From positions 1 to 28,768 of the forward strand of contig JAEUJR010000680.1 of assembly GCA_016793585.1 (NCBI GenBank): a stretch of DNA of 28,768 nt, in the 5' to 3' direction. Numbering within the stretch: position 1 is the first letter of the stretch; every line of letters begins with the position of its first letter. Source of the DNA: Archangium sp. (lineage in GTDB: Bacteria > Myxococcota > Myxococcia > Myxococcales > Myxococcaceae). Shown in pieces: positions 1 through 8,177 of the stretch. Below the pieces are notes generated by a model. It was not told the DNA's origin. It worked only from the letters and a program-made list of their open reading frames with translations, and made no database searches. The translations under genes and the position numbers were made by a program.

Positions 1-1
1 C

Positions 2-43
2 CTCACCCGCGTCTTCGAGGCGTGGCGCACGCTCGTCGGGTGA
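2..43 (+). CDS. 3' end of a gene entering from the left edge
   Basis: Reading from base 2 gives LTRVFEAWRTLVG followed by TGA, and every codon but the stop ends in G or C, as in the real genes of this window. It would converge on the minus-strand genes that follow. Only 13 residues are visible, so no function can be given, and chance cannot be excluded. Confidence 0.35.
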   Translation, partial: LTRVFEAWRTLVG

Positions 44-50
44 TTGCACC

Positions 51-149
51 TCACGGCTGCTTCGGTCTCGACGACTCGGCGTCTTCGAGCGCGATGACCT
101 CACGCAGCGCTGCATAGTCACCCGGGCTCGGCTCGACGAAGGTGCTCAC
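51..149 (-). CDS. possible 32-residue protein coupled to the upstream gene
   Basis: A GTG codon overlaps the TGA stop of the 338-residue gene as GTGA, a common arrangement for translational coupling. The reading continues for 32 codons of acceptable G/C third-position bias to a TGA, giving an acidic then Lys/Pro-ending peptide (VSTFVEPSPGDYAALREVIA at its start). An ATG fifteen bases further upstream in the same frame is an alternative start (37 residues). No family is recognised. It may be a real third cistron of the minus-strand operon or simply readable GC-rich sequence. Confidence 0.25.
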   Translation of the reverse strand: MSTFVEPSPGDYAALREVIALEDAESSRPKQP

Positions 150-1162
150 CCGCTCGAGAGCCATGCGGTCAGCCGCTTCGCCTTGTCACCCTTCACGTTG
201 GTGAACGGCGTCGTCTTCGCGAGCTTCCAGTTCACGCCGAGCTTCTTCTGCACGCGCGCGACGAAGGCGGGGAGCTCGTGTGGCTCGCAACGACCCAACT
301 TCAGTTCGTCACGTTCGGCCTTGCGGCTCGAGTTGAACGCGGTGACCTCGAGCCGGTACTTCGGCTTCTCGGTCGCGCGCGCGACGTGCACCGAGAACCA
401 CGGGCCGCTCTTGCTGTCGACGTCGATGCTGAGCTCGACCTCCCGCTTCCTGGCATCGGCGACGCGAACGAACTGGCCCCACCCGAAGGACTTCAGCTCA
501 CCGAGGCCCAACGACTGCGCGAACGCGAGCGCACCCGAGGTGGTGTTGCGCTTCGAGCGGGCAGCCTCGGCTTGCGAGACGAGCGCGCGCATCGCCTTCG
601 TGTCAGCGGCGTACTTCTTCAGCTTCGCCAACTGGTCGAGGCCGTCGTCTCCCGCCTGCATCGCGGCGACGAAGTGCGGCATCAACGCATCGACCGACGC
701 CTCCGAGCCATCCAGCGCGAGCACGCCGAGGAAGTCTTCCCGCGGCTCCTTCGTGGCGACAACGGCCAGCTGCACGGCCTCGAGAAAGTCATGTTGCTTC
801 GCCAACGAGCGCAGCTTCTCGACGTGCTTCTTCGAGCCCCACGCGTACGTCGTGTTGAGCGCGGCCACGCCTTCGAGCGCGCGCACCCAGGTCTGCTTCA
901 GGTCGTCGGCCTTCACGAGCGCCTGAAGGAACGGCGCTTCGGCGTGCTCGTCGTCGAGCTTCGGCAGCACGAGCTGAACCACTTCATCGGGCAACGTCTG
1001 CGCGAAGCGGCACAGCTTCCACGGAATGGCAGAGAAGAGGTCGAGCGTCGCAGCAGCGGCGAAGCGCGGGTTGGTGCCCGGCGGCAGCGCCTTCAGAATG
1101 GGAATGACGCGGTCGCCGTACGGAGGCTTCGCGAGCTTCCGGTTCGCCTCCTTCGCGTTCAT
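146..1162 (-). CDS. uncharacterised 338-residue protein
   Basis: I do not recognise the family. The first two thirds (about residues 1-210) is rich in Leu/Ala helices in a pattern that could be HEAT-like, with no signal peptide or membrane segment, so a cytoplasmic location is likely. The last third (about 215-338) changes to alternating charged and hydrophobic residues (KREVELSIDVDSKSGPWFSV, then KYRLEVTAFN), which suggests a beta-rich domain. The ATG follows a GGGAGC ribosome-binding site that lies in the end of the preceding gene. Only four bases separate the two genes, so they are almost certainly co-transcribed. Codon use matches the rest of the window. Confidence 0.8.
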   Translation of the reverse strand: MNAKEANRKLAKPPYGDRVIPILKALPPGTNPRFAAAATLDLFSAIPWKLCRFAQTLPDEVVQLVLPKLDDEHAEAPFLQALVKADDLKQTWVRALEGVAALNTTYAWGSKKHVEKLRSLAKQHDFLEAVQLAVVATKEPREDFLGVLALDGSEASVDALMPHFVAAMQAGDDGLDQLAKLKKYAADTKAMRALVSQAEAARSKRNTTSGALAFAQSLGLGELKSFGWGQFVRVADARKREVELSIDVDSKSGPWFSVHVARATEKPKYRLEVTAFNSSRKAERDELKLGRCEPHELPAFVARVQKKLGVNWKLAKTTPFTNVKGDKAKRLTAWLSSG

Positions 1163-1166
1163 CTCG

Positions 1167-1847
1167 TCAGCTCCCGACGCAAATCCAATCGAACACGAGG
1201 TTGGAGCCCGCGACGTACTGGCCCTCCCAGAACGAGATGCCGCTCGCGCTCACGACGGTCATCACCACGTTCTCGCTGTAGCCCGTGGTGTCGGGCACGC
1301 GCGCCATGGCCACGCACCGTGGCGTCGTCGAGAAGTAGCCCGCGGGGAAGGTGACGCTGCACGCGCCGGCATGGCTCTGCCCGCAGATTCCGGGCGAGCT
1401 CACGTTGCCTCCGATGACGGAGCCCGAGAGCACCCGCTCACGCCCGACGAGGCCGGTGCGTTGCGTGGTGCCGGCGATGACGCCGCCGTCTCCGTTCACC
1501 TGCAGCTCGAGCGCGGCGAGGCGCGCCGTCGTCGCGGCGAGCTGGCCCGAGAGCAGGTTCTGCTGTCTCACCTCGGCCGCGGCGATTTCGTCGGCGAGCG
1601 CCTTGAAGTTGCCGTTCACCTGGCCTGCGTACGCCGGCTCGTCGGAGCGGAAGCAGAAGAGGCCGAGCGGCAACGACTGCGCACACCCGACCTCGACGGC
1701 ACCGAGTGCAGACGCGGCCCAGGTGGCGCCGATGACCAGCAGGCCCATGAGCATCGCGACACGCCGACGGCGGCTCTGTCGCTTCATGTCGGCGAGCTCC
1801 CTGCGCAGTTGCTCCACCTCGGCGGTCGTCGCGAAGTCCTGAGTCAT
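1167..1847 (-). CDS. single-pass membrane-anchored secreted protein with coiled coils
   Basis: The 226-residue product starts with a short charged coiled coil (about residues 9-29, EVEQLRRELADMKRQSRRRR). A single membrane segment follows at about 30-51, and the rest is probably exported. A second heptad-like stretch at about 77-118 (with ADEIAAAEVRQQNLL) suggests oligomerisation. The C-terminal 100 residues contain Cys, Gly and aromatic residues and end in FDWICVGS, reminiscent of trimeric fibre or collar tips. No family can be named with confidence. It is the first gene of a two-gene minus-strand operon with the 338-residue protein and is divergent from the hydrolase at 1938, so the 90 bp between them should hold both promoters. 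Confidence 0.75.
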   Translation of the reverse strand: MTQDFATTAEVEQLRRELADMKRQSRRRRVAMLMGLLVIGATWAASALGAVEVGCAQSLPLGLFCFRSDEPAYAGQVNGNFKALADEIAAAEVRQQNLLSGQLAATTARLAALELQVNGDGGVIAGTTQRTGLVGRERVLSGSVIGGNVSSPGICGQSHAGACSVTFPAGYFSTTPRCVAMARVPDTTGYSENVVMTVVSASGISFWEGQYVAGSNLVFDWICVGS

Positions 1848-1937
1848 GGCGCGAACGAGAGCACGAACATGGGCAGCGCTCTACGGCGCTGAACCCAGGT
1901 TCATTCGTTTCAGTGCGCGCTCTGCCACGAAGGCGGC

Positions 1938-2861
1938 ATGCGACGACTGCTCGTGATGCTTCCCCTGCTGTCCTGTGCCACCACGCGGCTCCCCGAGACG
2001 GAGCGCCGCACCACCCCACCCCGCCGGTTCGCGCTCGCGTCGTCGGAGCCGAGGCGCGTGGTGGTCGTCGACGGTGTCAGCCTCGCGCTGCACGACTCGG
2101 CGCCAGACTCGAACAAGCCCGTGCTGCTGTGTCTGCACGCCATCGGGCACGGTGGTGGTGACTTCGCGGCGGTCGTCGCGGCGTTCTCGAACGACTTTCG
2201 CGTCATCACCCTCGACTGGCCGGGCCAGGGCGCGTCGGGCGACGACGTGCAGCCGGCGAGCGCTGTTCGGTACACGACGTTGCTCGAGGGCGTCGTACAG
2301 CAATTGGGCGTGACAAAGCTCGTGCTGCTCGGCAACTCCATCGGCGGTGCGGTGGCCATCGAGTACGCGTCACGCCACCCGAGTGAGGTGCGGGGCCTCA
2401 TCATCGCGAACCCGGGCGGTCTCGACCCCGGCGGCTTCATCGCGAGGCTCTTCATCGGCAATCTCGAAGCGCACTTTCACGACGGTGTCGAAGGCGTCGC
2501 GTCATTCAAGCCGTGGTTCACGAAGTACTACGACGGCATTCTCGTCACCGACGCGGCGAAGGGCCGCAAGGCGCTCATCGTCGACGCGGCCTGGGAGTCG
2601 GCGCCGATTCTCGAGCAGGCGTGGCACAGCTTCGCGCAGCCCGAGGCCGACCTGCGCGCGAAGGCGAAGACGCTCTCGATGCCGGTGTTCGTCGCGTGGG
2701 CCGCGAAGGACGAGCTCATTCAATGGAGCCGCAACCGCGAGGCCGTCGAAGCGATTCCCCACGTGAAGGTCGTTCAGTTCGAGGCAGGCCACGCGCCGTT
2801 CCTCGAGACGCCCGAGGCGTTTGTCCCCGAGGCGAGGGCCTTCCTCTCGCGCCTCCCATGA
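1938..2861 (+). CDS. alpha/beta-hydrolase lipoprotein
   Basis: A hydrolase of the alpha/beta fold, 307 residues. It begins with a short lipoprotein signal (MRRLLVMLPLLSC, acylated Cys13), so it is probably anchored in the envelope. The nucleophile elbow is GNSIGG with Ser134. The likely acid is Asp258 (AAKDEL) and the base His285 (EAGHAPFLE), which completes the triad. The oxyanion strand is LLCLHAIGHGG at about 63-73. The overall layout resembles haloperoxidase/meta-cleavage hydrolases (DWPGQGASG after strand 4), but the substrate cannot be inferred. A purine-rich site (GAAGG) precedes the ATG. The gene stands alone on plus, divergent from the membrane-anchored protein at 1167. Confidence 0.88.
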   Translation: MRRLLVMLPLLSCATTRLPETERRTTPPRRFALASSEPRRVVVVDGVSLALHDSAPDSNKPVLLCLHAIGHGGGDFAAVVAAFSNDFRVITLDWPGQGASGDDVQPASAVRYTTLLEGVVQQLGVTKLVLLGNSIGGAVAIEYASRHPSEVRGLIIANPGGLDPGGFIARLFIGNLEAHFHDGVEGVASFKPWFTKYYDGILVTDAAKGRKALIVDAAWESAPILEQAWHSFAQPEADLRAKAKTLSMPVFVAWAAKDELIQWSRNREAVEAIPHVKVVQFEAGHAPFLETPEAFVPEARAFLSRLP

Positions 2862-3036
2862 GCGCGTGTCACGTCGTCTGACAGCGCGGCCGTTCCCGAA
2901 CGACACGGTGGACGATGCATGTCTGCCTCGCAGGGGCTGGCACGGGTCAGGGTGCCTCTGATCAGCCGTGGGACTCGTTCTTGCTGAGTGCGCGCTCCGG
3001 CCGGGTTGGGAGTCACGCGTGTCGCTTCAGCATGGG

Positions 3037-4266
3037 ATGAAGGTCGTCTTTCTCGCAGCAGCGGTGTCGTTCGCAGCGTCGTGTGGCGTGACGGCGCCGA
3101 CGAGTTCCTGTCCAGGCGCGTGTGCTCCGCCGCTCGTCTGTGACGCGGTTCGCGGCGCGTGCGTCAGCTCGATGCCGGCGATGAACTCAGGTGGCGGCTC
3201 TCCGTCGACGGGCGCGGGTGGCGGCGTCGCCATCGCCGAGGGGCTGCCGTGCGAGGTCGAGACGCTGCTGGCCGACTCATGCTCGAGCTGTCACGGCGCG
3301 GTGCTGAAGAACGGCGCGAACGTGCGACTGATGACGCGCAGCGATCTGTTGGCGCCGTCGCGCATCGACCCGGCAGTGACCGTCGCGCAGCGCTCGTCGA
3401 CGCGCATGCATCAGATGGTGGCCGCGATGCCGCCTGCGCCGGAGGACCCGGTGGCGAACACGGCGCTCACGGCGTTCGATGCGTGGCTCGCGTCGGGAAC
3501 ACCGGTGGGCAACGGCTGCGCCATGGGCACCGGGGGTGGGAGCGCAGGCACCGGTGGCGGCGCGGCGGGCGGGAATGCGGGCGGCGGTCTCGCCGGTGGT
3601 GGTGGAGCGGCAGGCGGCGTCAGCGCCGGTGGTGGCAACGCGAACGTCGGAGGTGGGACGAGCGCGGGCGGCGGCTCAGCGAGCGCGGGCGGCGGCTCAG
3701 CGAGCGCGGGCGGCGGCTCAGCGAGCGCTCCGTACTGCCGCCCCTGCACGGCGGCGGGCCAGTGTGGTGCGCCGGCCAACTTCTGTCTCGGCTCGGGCGC
3801 GACCGGGAACTGCGGCATCGACTGCTCCGCAGGCCAGGCATGCCCGTCGGGGTCGTCGTGCGTGAACGTGCGCAGCGGCACCACCGTCGTCGGCAAGAAC
3901 TGCTTCCCGACCTCTGGCGTCTGCAGCGGCAGCACGGGCGGTGGCAGCGCCGGCACCGGTGGGGGAACGGCGGGCACGGGCGGCGGCTCGGCAGGCACTG
4001 GCGGAGGAACGTCGGGCACGGGCGGCGGCGCCGCGAACGCGTGCGCGTCGAACACCGACACCTTCGCGAACTTCGCGCGGAGCTTCTTCGCGACGAAGTG
4101 CGCCAGCTGCCATCACCACACGGGGGAGTTCACGACGGTGGGCTCCATCACCAGCAGCTCGCGGTCGCGAATCTCGAGCGGAAACATGCCGCAGTTCCCG
4201 ACCACGTTGACCGCCGCCGAGAAGGCGCGCGTGCTGGCCTGGTACGACTGCGGCAAGCGGCCCTGA
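3037..4266 (+). CDS. Gly-rich lipoprotein with two CxxCH haem motifs
   Basis: The start at MKVVFLAAAVSFAASC gives a clean lipoprotein signal, whereas the longer reading from 2968 adds 23 residues with no signal. The mature protein (409 residues in all) has a small Cys-rich knot (CPGACAPPLVCDAVRGACV). It is followed by a cytochrome-c-like segment with CSSCH, a Gly/Ser/Ala stalk, a second Cys-rich module (from YCRPCTAAGQCG), another Gly stalk, and a C-terminal cytochrome-c-like segment with CASCH. The two CxxCH motifs imply covalent haem c. The second segment carries a downstream Met (GNMPQF) that could be the axial ligand. An extracytoplasmic electron-transfer or redox-sensing role is inference; the architecture is common in myxobacterial envelope proteins. 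Confidence 0.82.
   Translation: MKVVFLAAAVSFAASCGVTAPTSSCPGACAPPLVCDAVRGACVSSMPAMNSGGGSPSTGAGGGVAIAEGLPCEVETLLADSCSSCHGAVLKNGANVRLMTRSDLLAPSRIDPAVTVAQRSSTRMHQMVAAMPPAPEDPVANTALTAFDAWLASGTPVGNGCAMGTGGGSAGTGGGAAGGNAGGGLAGGGGAAGGVSAGGGNANVGGGTSAGGGSASAGGGSASAGGGSASAPYCRPCTAAGQCGAPANFCLGSGATGNCGIDCSAGQACPSGSSCVNVRSGTTVVGKNCFPTSGVCSGSTGGGSAGTGGGTAGTGGGSAGTGGGTSGTGGGAANACASNTDTFANFARSFFATKCASCHHHTGEFTTVGSITSSSRSRISSGNMPQFPTTLTAAEKARVLAWYDCGKRP
3661..3723 (+). repeat. three perfect 21-bp tandem copies inside the Gly stalk
   Basis: Three identical 21-bp units run head to tail, each coding SAGGGSA, inside the stalk of the two-haem lipoprotein. Because the unit is a multiple of three, gain or loss of copies would change stalk length without breaking the frame. 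Confidence 0.9.
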
Positions 4267-4379
4267 GCGACGGCTCCTGGGCGCGCGGGTGAAGGTCGTC
4301 GCGCTCCGACGCTTCGAGTGCAGCCAGACAAAGCGCTCGAGGTGGGTCACATGACACGAACGACGCCAATTCTGTCGCC

Positions 4380-4395
4380 CCTCGAGCACTCGAGG
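4380..4395. repeat. inverted repeat between convergent genes
   Basis: CCTCGAG-CA-CTCGAGG is a perfect 7-bp inverted repeat in the 152-bp gap between two convergent genes (stops at 4266 and 4419). Its place suggests a bidirectional terminator, but no T-run follows on either strand and the loop is very tight, so the role is uncertain. Nothing else was seen in the gap. Confidence 0.4.
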
Positions 4396-4418
4396 CTTCG
4401 GAGCTGACGGCGCGGTGA

Positions 4419-5927
4419 TCAGCGCCTCCGCACCAGCAAGTCTCGCTGAAGGTCGAACGAGGCATGGGTGCTGAGCGCGCCGCCCGGTGAGTCGATTTGA
4501 TCGACGACGCGGAAGTCGACCTGCCACGACTGCGGCGTCACCGTGCAGGCCGTGTAGCCGCGCGCGCCCTCGTAGGCGTACATGAACCCCGGCACGCTGC
4601 CGACGAGCCCTTCGATGACGGCGCCGTTTCCCGAGCCCTTCGAGCCGCCACTGCTGATGGAGTTGGTGACGATCTCCACCGCCGACGCCCGGCTCGTGCC
4701 CTTTCGCAACACCCGGCTCAGCGCTCCGAGGTGAATGTCTCCGGTGAGCAGCACCGTGTTGCGTGACGGCAGCGCGTCGAGCACGTCGAGCACCCGATTG
4801 CGCTCGGCAGGGTAGCCGTCCCACTGGTCGTGATTGAGGAACGCGCCGTTCGCGATGTCGAAGTCAGAGAACACCACCTGCTGCGCCATCACGTTCCAGC
4901 TCGCCGTCGACGCGCGCAGCCGCTCGAACAACCACTCACGCTGGGCCGCGCCGAGAATGCTGTCATCGTCACGCCCTCGGTCGGAACATGCAGGGCCAGA
5001 GCGCCCGCCACACACGAGCCGCGACCGGTACTGCCGCGTGTCGAGCACCGTGACGTCGAGCAACTGGCCGACGCTGAACGCGCGATACAGCAGCAGGCTC
5101 GAATCATCGGCAGGGGCTGCACGAATCGGCGTCCACTCCGAGTACGCACGATAGGCCGCGGCACGACGCTCGGAGAAACCCGCCACGACGCCGGCCGGAG
5201 TCTCGAGGCCTCCGTAGTCGTTCACCACCTCGTGGTCGTCCCACGTCAGCACCCACGGGCACGACGCGAGGCTGGCCTGCAGGTCGGCGTCTCTCCGGTA
5301 CTGACGGTAGCGTGCGCGATAGCCAGCGAGGTCGAGCGGCTCGGGTGTGTCGTGCTGTCGAACGCCTGCAGTGTTCTTCTCGTAGATGAAGTCGCCGAGG
5401 AAGAAGAACGCGTCGAAGCTCTCGGCCGCCGCGTGGCGGTGCGCGGTGAAGAGCCCGTCGCGAAAGTCCTGACAGCAGCCGATGCCGAAGCGGAACTGTT
5501 CGGGCGTGGCGCCCGGCGCAGGCAACGTCTTCGTCTTGCCGATGGTGCTCACCTGCCCCGGCACCACGAAGCGGTAGAAGAGCGGTGTGCCTGCGGGCAG
5601 CTCCGTGACGTCGACCTTCACCGTGTGCCCGGCGTCGACCCGCGCCGTGATGACTCCCGAGCGCAGCACGCGCTCGAAGAAGGCGTCAGCTGCGACCTCG
5701 TAGCCGACCGAGACGTCTTCTCCTGCACGGGCGTCGTCGAGCTCGAGCGCTGTCCAGAGCACGACGGCGTCTGAGCGCGGGTCGCCAGACGCGACGCCGA
5801 ACGAGAACGGCGAGCCACCGAAGCTCGCGCCTGGAACCTTCACCCGCGGAGCCAGGACAGACGTTGGGCCACAGGCCGCCAACGCGACTCCACCCGCCAG
5901 CGCCGTTCGCCGAGAGACCGTCGTCAT
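4419..5927 (-). CDS. phoD: PhoD-family alkaline phosphatase/phosphodiesterase, Tat lipoprotein
   Basis: A 502-residue metallophosphatase of the PhoD family, which releases phosphate from phosphomonoesters or diesters outside the cytoplasm. The chosen start gives a twin-arginine signal (SRRTAL at 5-10) ending in a lipobox (ALAAC, Cys19), so the folded, metal-loaded enzyme would be exported and lipidated. PhoD landmarks in order: the N-terminal domain opening FGVASGDP (44-51), IGCCQ (149-153, including the Cys expected to bind iron), LGDFIYE (177-183), WDDHEVVNDY (229-238) and LTGDIH (394-399). Length and order fit the family. The in-frame reading extends upstream to 6392 but covers the divergent regulator and lacks signal features, so it is rejected. 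The gene is divergent from the Crp-like regulator at 6021. Confidence 0.93.
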   Translation of the reverse strand: MTTVSRRTALAGGVALAACGPTSVLAPRVKVPGASFGGSPFSFGVASGDPRSDAVVLWTALELDDARAGEDVSVGYEVAADAFFERVLRSGVITARVDAGHTVKVDVTELPAGTPLFYRFVVPGQVSTIGKTKTLPAPGATPEQFRFGIGCCQDFRDGLFTAHRHAAAESFDAFFFLGDFIYEKNTAGVRQHDTPEPLDLAGYRARYRQYRRDADLQASLASCPWVLTWDDHEVVNDYGGLETPAGVVAGFSERRAAAYRAYSEWTPIRAAPADDSSLLLYRAFSVGQLLDVTVLDTRQYRSRLVCGGRSGPACSDRGRDDDSILGAAQREWLFERLRASTASWNVMAQQVVFSDFDIANGAFLNHDQWDGYPAERNRVLDVLDALPSRNTVLLTGDIHLGALSRVLRKGTSRASAVEIVTNSISSGGSKGSGNGAVIEGLVGSVPGFMYAYEGARGYTACTVTPQSWQVDFRVVDQIDSPGGALSTHASFDLQRDLLVRRR

Positions 5928-6020
5928 GTGCCGCGACGTATCACCTCGTCCCTCCACTCGGCTCGAGCCCCGGTCGAGCTGGTGCTTCCACGCTCCGCGT
6001 TTCATGCGACGTTCGAGGCG

Positions 6021-6605
6021 ATGGCGTCTCACTTCCTCACGCCCGCGTCGTCCGTGCTCGCCGGCCTCACGCCGAAGACCCGCGCCGCCCTCGAAGCCAC
6101 CGCGCGCGTCGTCTCGCTCGCCGAAGGTGACTCGCTGCTCGAGGTGGGTGACGAGGTGACCATCGCCGGCCTCGTGCTCGAGGGCACGCTGCGAGAGGTC
6201 TACGTCGACGAACACGGCGAAGAGCGCACGCGCGGCTTCAGCTTCACCGGAGACTTCGTGGGCGCGTGGGCCGACGTCCTGGCGAAGCGCCCGTCTCGCA
6301 CCCGCGTCGAGGCGCTCGTGCCCGCTCGCGTTCGCTGCTTCGACGTGAAGGCGCTGCGAAAGGTCGAAGCGCACGCTCCCGACCTGCAACACGCCCTACG
6401 CCTCGTCGCCGAGCGGCTCTACGTGCGCAAGAGCGACCGCGAGTTCGAGCTGCTCACCATGAGCGCCGGCCACCGCTACGACGCGCTCCTCGCGCAGGTG
6501 CCCGACGTCGAGAAGCTGGTGCAGCTGCGCCACATCGCCTCGTACCTGGGCATCACGCCGGTCTACCTGTCTCGTCTGCGTCGTCGGCGCCGCGCTCACC
6601 CCTGA
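6021..6605 (+). CDS. Crp/Fnr-family transcriptional regulator
   Basis: A 194-residue regulator with an N-terminal cyclic-nucleotide-binding-like jelly roll (about 20-110; SLAEGDSLLEVGDE, then GFSFTGDFVGAW) and a C-terminal winged helix whose recognition part is LRHIASYLGITPVYLSRLRR (169-188). It lacks the RxS/T-type phosphate cassette of true cAMP receptors, so the ligand is unknown, and it has no Fe-S cysteines of the FNR kind. The ATG with GAGG just upstream was preferred to an ATG 93 bp earlier whose extension is unlike the family. The 93-bp gap to the divergent phosphatase gene is a natural place for autoregulation or control of phoD; no clear palindrome was seen there. Confidence 0.9.
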   Translation: MASHFLTPASSVLAGLTPKTRAALEATARVVSLAEGDSLLEVGDEVTIAGLVLEGTLREVYVDEHGEERTRGFSFTGDFVGAWADVLAKRPSRTRVEALVPARVRCFDVKALRKVEAHAPDLQHALRLVAERLYVRKSDREFELLTMSAGHRYDALLAQVPDVEKLVQLRHIASYLGITPVYLSRLRRRRRAHP

Positions 6606-6714
6606 GGCGCTGCATGCTACGAGATGGCGTCTTTCACTCGGGGGCTTCGTGCGCACCAACCTGCGCACCGACTTCGCCGTGACGCCGTTGAGCTCGTCGA
6701 GCGTCGGCGACGCT

Positions 6715-8160
6715 TCAGAACTGGCCCGACGCAGCAAAGGCGAACCCACCGCCGGGCAGTGGCGCCAACCCGAGCTGCTGCAGAAAATCTCCGTTCGAGG
6801 GCTGGCGGTCGTACCGGCCGAGGTCTGGCGTGGTGAACAACACGATGAGCCCGCCGGTGAGCGCGAGGCCCGAGACGATGAAGCCGGCCACGCCCACGGC
6901 GTACAACGAGTCGACCTGACGAAGCTGCGCCTGCGCGTTCATGATGGCGCCCTGACAGCCGGCGCTGTCGAGGAAGCAGCCCATTTTCCGGTCGGCCTGC
7001 TCGTTGAGCGCGTTGTACTCGGCCAGCACCGTGGCGCGCGTCGAGGCGAGGTAGCCGAACGTGTACGCCGCGCTGCCCGCGGCTCCCGCGACGCCGATGC
7101 CGACGCCAACCCACCCCAGCAGGCGGTGCCAACCGACCGACGAGGTGAGCTCGGCGCGCAGCTCGGGCGTGGGCTCGAAGACGAGCTCGAGGTGCTCCGA
7201 AGCGTTGGGTGCCAACGCGAGCGCGCGCTTCACAGGGTAGAAGCCGCCGCGCTCGAACGTGAGCAGGTGCGGCCCGGGGGGCAGCCTGAACGCGCTCGCG
7301 GCGACGAGGCCCAACCGCTGGCCATCGGCCGTCGCCGTCACCTGGTCCTCCGAGGCCTTCACCGACAGCTCTGCGAACGAACCGGCGCTCTCGTCGACGA
7401 CGGGCACGAGCTCGACCTCGACCTCACCACCCTCTGGCAGCGACACGCTCTTTTCGGCACTCCGGTAGCCGTCTCGTCTCGCCGAGATGGTGCGCGCGCC
7501 GGGCAGCACCGACACCTTCACCACCTCGGGTGTCGTGCCCACGCGCACGCCGTCGACGAACAGCTCGGCACCGGGCACGGGGCAGCGCACGCGCACGGAG
7601 GCAGCGGTCATGTTCGTCGGCTTCAGCTCGAGCGCGACGTCGACGACGCCTCCCGCGGGCACGGTGAGCTGTTGGTAGAGCGGCTCGAACTTCGGGGCCC
7701 GCGCGGCGAGCACGAGGTTGCCCGCCATGGCCAACACCGGCCCCGCGAGCGGAGAGATGCCCACCGGCTTGCCATCGAGCGTCACCTCGACACCCGCCAC
7801 CGGAGCCGTGAGCCGCACCTCGCCCAGCCTGGCGCGTTGCTCGGCCCGAATGGTGCGCACCCGCTCGAGGCGCTTCTCGTCGAGCGTCGTCTTCATCGCG
7901 AGCAGCTGGTCGGCGGTGGTGACGGCTGCCTGCGGGTGGCCGAGCTCGGCGTGCACGATGACGAGGTTGAGCAGCACGGCGGGCCGCTCCATGAGCGCGC
8001 GCACCCTTTCGAACTCCTCGAGGGCCTGCTCCTTGTTGCCCTGTGCATAGAGACGGGCGGCGAGCTCGAAGCGCCGCTTCGCTTCGGCCTCCTTCGTCTC
8101 GGGCTGGGCCCCCGCAGCGAGCGCCCAGCCAAGCACCAACGCCAGACTCCAACGCGTCAT
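6715..8160 (-). CDS. TPR/PEGA-domain membrane protein
   Basis: The 481-residue product has a signal peptide (MTRWSLALVLGWALAAGAQ) and a TPR-like helical hairpin region (about 25-85, with the typical LYAQGNKEQALEEF). Three PEGA-like beta modules follow (about 115-178, 188-250 and 265-330; TLDGKPVG, FVDGVRVGTTP and TADGQRLG are the marker strands). Two hydrophobic segments (about 346-368 and 420-442) end the protein. PEGA domains are surface beta modules frequent in myxobacteria and often sit beside Ser/Thr kinases. The ATG at 8160 follows GGGGGA; a further ATG that overlaps the kinase stop as TGATG would add six residues and is the alternative. It is the third gene of the Rieske/kinase/PEGA operon and may be the kinase's envelope-side partner (inference). 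Confidence 0.85.
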   Translation of the reverse strand: MTRWSLALVLGWALAAGAQPETKEAEAKRRFELAARLYAQGNKEQALEEFERVRALMERPAVLLNLVIVHAELGHPQAAVTTADQLLAMKTTLDEKRLERVRTIRAEQRARLGEVRLTAPVAGVEVTLDGKPVGISPLAGPVLAMAGNLVLAARAPKFEPLYQQLTVPAGGVVDVALELKPTNMTAASVRVRCPVPGAELFVDGVRVGTTPEVVKVSVLPGARTISARRDGYRSAEKSVSLPEGGEVEVELVPVVDESAGSFAELSVKASEDQVTATADGQRLGLVAASAFRLPPGPHLLTFERGGFYPVKRALALAPNASEHLELVFEPTPELRAELTSSVGWHRLLGWVGVGIGVAGAAGSAAYTFGYLASTRATVLAEYNALNEQADRKMGCFLDSAGCQGAIMNAQAQLRQVDSLYAVGVAGFIVSGLALTGGLIVLFTTPDLGRYDRQPSNGDFLQQLGLAPLPGGGFAFAASGQF

Positions 8161-8177
8161 CGTCGTTCCCCCGCGCA

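Noticed and set aside
278..1354. Long plus-strand open reading (358 codons) opposite the first minus-strand genes
   Set aside because: Arg/Glu/Leu-rich shadow of GC-rich coding on the other strand; the minus frame has ribosome-binding sites and normal protein composition.
2939..2956. Second sigma-54-like site (TGGCACG) before the two-haem lipoprotein
   Set aside because: The GC of the -12 part is three bases too far from the GG, and spacing is strict for this sigma factor.
5928..6392. N-terminal extension of the phosphatase to 657 residues
   Set aside because: It overlaps the divergent regulator, is Arg/Glu-rich, and would bury the twin-arginine lipoprotein signal that starts at 5927.
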